From: Burkholderiales bacterium
GTDB taxonomy: Bacteria > Pseudomonadota > Gammaproteobacteria > Burkholderiales > CAIKXV01
DNA: 6,592 nucleotides
Reading direction: 5' to 3'
NCBI GenBank assembly: GCA_019751575.1
Contig: JAIENF010000448.1
Span: 1 to 6,592, forward strand
Shown here: piece by piece, positions 5,499 through 6,592 of the stretch
Layout of the letters: each line of letters begins with the position of its first letter
Position numbering within the stretch: position 1 is the first letter of the stretch
Program-made: the position numbers and the translations under genes
The notes under the pieces: model-generated
What the model saw: the letters and a program-made list of their open reading frames with translations, nothing else
Told to the model about the DNA's origin: nothing
Database searches by the model: none

Positions 5499-6592
5499 TC
5501 AGGCCTTGAGTGTTCCCACCATTTCTTCCGGCTTCACCCACTGATCGAACTGCTCCCCGGTCAGGTGGCCGGAGCCGACCGCTGCTTCGCGCAACGTGGT
5601 GCCTTCCTTGTGCGCCTTCTTGGCGATGTAGGCTGCCTTGTCGTACCCGATGTGCGGGTTCAGCGCGGTCACCAGCATCAGCGATTCGCGCATCAGCCGG
5701 TCGATCACGTCCAGCCGCGGCTCGATGCCGAGCGCGCAATTGTCGTTGAAGCTCACCATGCCGTCCGCCAGCAGACGAACGCTCTGCAGGAAGTTGTGGA
5801 TCATCATCGGCTTGAAGACGTTCAGCTCGAAGTTGCCCATCGAGCCACCGATGTTGATCGCGACGTCGTTGCCCATCACCTGGCAGCAGAGCATGGTCAT
5901 CGCTTCGGACTGGGTCGGATTGACCTTGCCCGGCATGATCGAGCTTCCCGGCTCGTTCTCGGGAATCGCGATCTCCCCGAGGCCGCTGCGCGGGCCCGAC
6001 GACAGCCAGCGCACATCGTTGGCGATCTTCATCATCGACGCTGCGATCGTCTTCAGCGCACCGTGCGCGAAGACGATCGCGTCGTTGGCACCCATCGCCT
6101 CGAACTTGTTCGGCGCGGTGACGAAGGGATGGCCGGTCAGCCGGGACAGCTCCGCCGCCACGCCGGTGGCGAACTTCGGATGTGCATTCAGGCCGGTGCC
6201 GACGGCGGTGCCGCCCAGCGCGAGCTCGCACAGGTGCGGCAGGGTCTGATCCAGGTGCTTCAGGCCCTGGTCGAGCTGGGCGACATAGCCTGAGAACTCC
6301 TGGCCCAGCGTCAGCGGCGTCGCGTCCTGCAGATGGGTGCGGCCGATCTTCACGATGTTCATGAACGCCTGCGACTTGCCGGCGAGGGTCTCGCGCAGCT
6401 TGCGTACCGCCGGCTTCAACTGCTTCTCGATCGCGATCACCGCCGCCACGCTCATCGCCGTCGGGAACACGTCGTTGGACGACTGTCCACGGTTCACGTC
6501 GTCGTTCGGGTGCACCTTGCGCGACTCGCCACGCACGCCACCCATCAGTTCGGAGGCGCGGTTGGCCAGCACCTCGTTCACGTTCATGTTGC
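5499..6592 (-). CDS. fumC: Class II fumarate hydratase FumC, 5'-truncated by the window edge
   Basis: Iron-independent fumarase, converting fumarate and water to (S)-malate in the TCA cycle; the enzyme is a cytoplasmic homotetramer. The readable part runs from Asn just before [10 protein letters not shown] to the TGA at 5501-5499. Met at 6587 is internal and aligns with residue 104 of E. coli FumC (467 aa), so roughly the first 100 residues lie off the window. With that offset, His at visible position 26 (KVHPNDD) matches His129 of the second (B) site, His85 ([10 protein letters not shown]) matches His188, and Ser215 in [11 protein letters not shown], the family signature, matches Ser318. The C-terminal helical domain ends normally with EEMVGTLKA. 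The gene looks intact and functional. It is separated from the amidase operon by 273 bp and a hairpin, and I see no sign that it belongs to that pathway. Confidence 0.97.
   Translation of the reverse strand, partial: NMNVNEVLANRASELMGGVRGESRKVHPNDDVNRGQSSNDVFPTAMSVAAVIAIEKQLKPAVRKLRETLAGKSQAFMNIVKIGRTHLQDATPLTLGQEFSGYVAQLDQGLKHLDQTLPHLCELALGGTAVGTGLNAHPKFATGVAAELSRLTGHPFVTAPNKFEAMGANDAIVFAHGALKTIAASMMKIANDVRWLSSGPRSGLGEIAIPENEPGSSIMPGKVNPTQSEAMTMLCCQVMGNDVAINIGGSMGNFELNVFKPMMIHNFLQSVRLLADGMVSFNDNCALGIEPRLDVIDRLMRESLMLVTALNPHIGYDKAAYIAKKAHKEGTTLREAAVGSGHLTGEQFDQWVKPEEMVGTLKA

Noticed and set aside
3315..6293. A 992-codon open frame on the plus strand, antisense to the amidase, intergenic gap and fumC
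   Set aside because: Its protein is rich in Arg, Gly, His and Gln with no recognisable domain and runs opposite to three well-supported features. Long stop-free antisense frames are expected in GC-rich genes with strong third-position bias.

Overview
The window is GC-rich (roughly two thirds G+C by eye) and densely coded. Every gene I can support lies on the minus strand, so it reads from right to left. Codon use, gene order and protein families point to a proteobacterium, probably a beta- or alphaproteobacterium; that assignment is inference. No mobile elements, CRISPR arrays or RNA genes were seen.

Right end (5499-6592): the C-terminal three quarters of a class II fumarase (FumC) with its catalytic residues intact. 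Its 5' end lies outside the window. A 273-bp gap follows (5226-5498). It holds a perfect 10-bp GC hairpin just after the fumC stop and a textbook sigma-54 promoter (TGGCACG-N4-TTGCA, 5325 to 5310) pointing into the next operon. A 12-bp direct repeat flanks and partly overlaps that promoter.

Main unit (1-5225): six tightly packed genes. They are an allophanate hydrolase with the AtzF-type C-terminal domain, a 63-residue GatC-like DUF4089 protein (AtzG/HpxX), an AtzE/HpxY-type amidase, an HpxZ-type DUF3225 (NTF2-like) protein, a NitT/TauT-type ABC transporter ATPase, and the N-terminal half of its permease, cut by the left edge. Two junctions are 4-bp ATGA overlaps and the others are gaps of 2 to 19 bp, so this is almost certainly one transcript.

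Working model: a sigma-54 (probably NtrC-type) nitrogen-scavenging operon. The transporter would import a small nitrogenous compound. The AtzE/AtzG pair would remove one amide nitrogen, and the allophanate hydrolase would convert the resulting urea-carboxylate-type product to ammonia and CO2. The operon combines the Atz lower pathway (AtzE-AtzG-AtzF) with the Klebsiella oxalurate genes (HpxX-HpxY-HpxZ). It contains no cyanuric acid hydrolase, biuret hydrolase, urea carboxylase or HpxW in view. The true substrate is therefore the open question.
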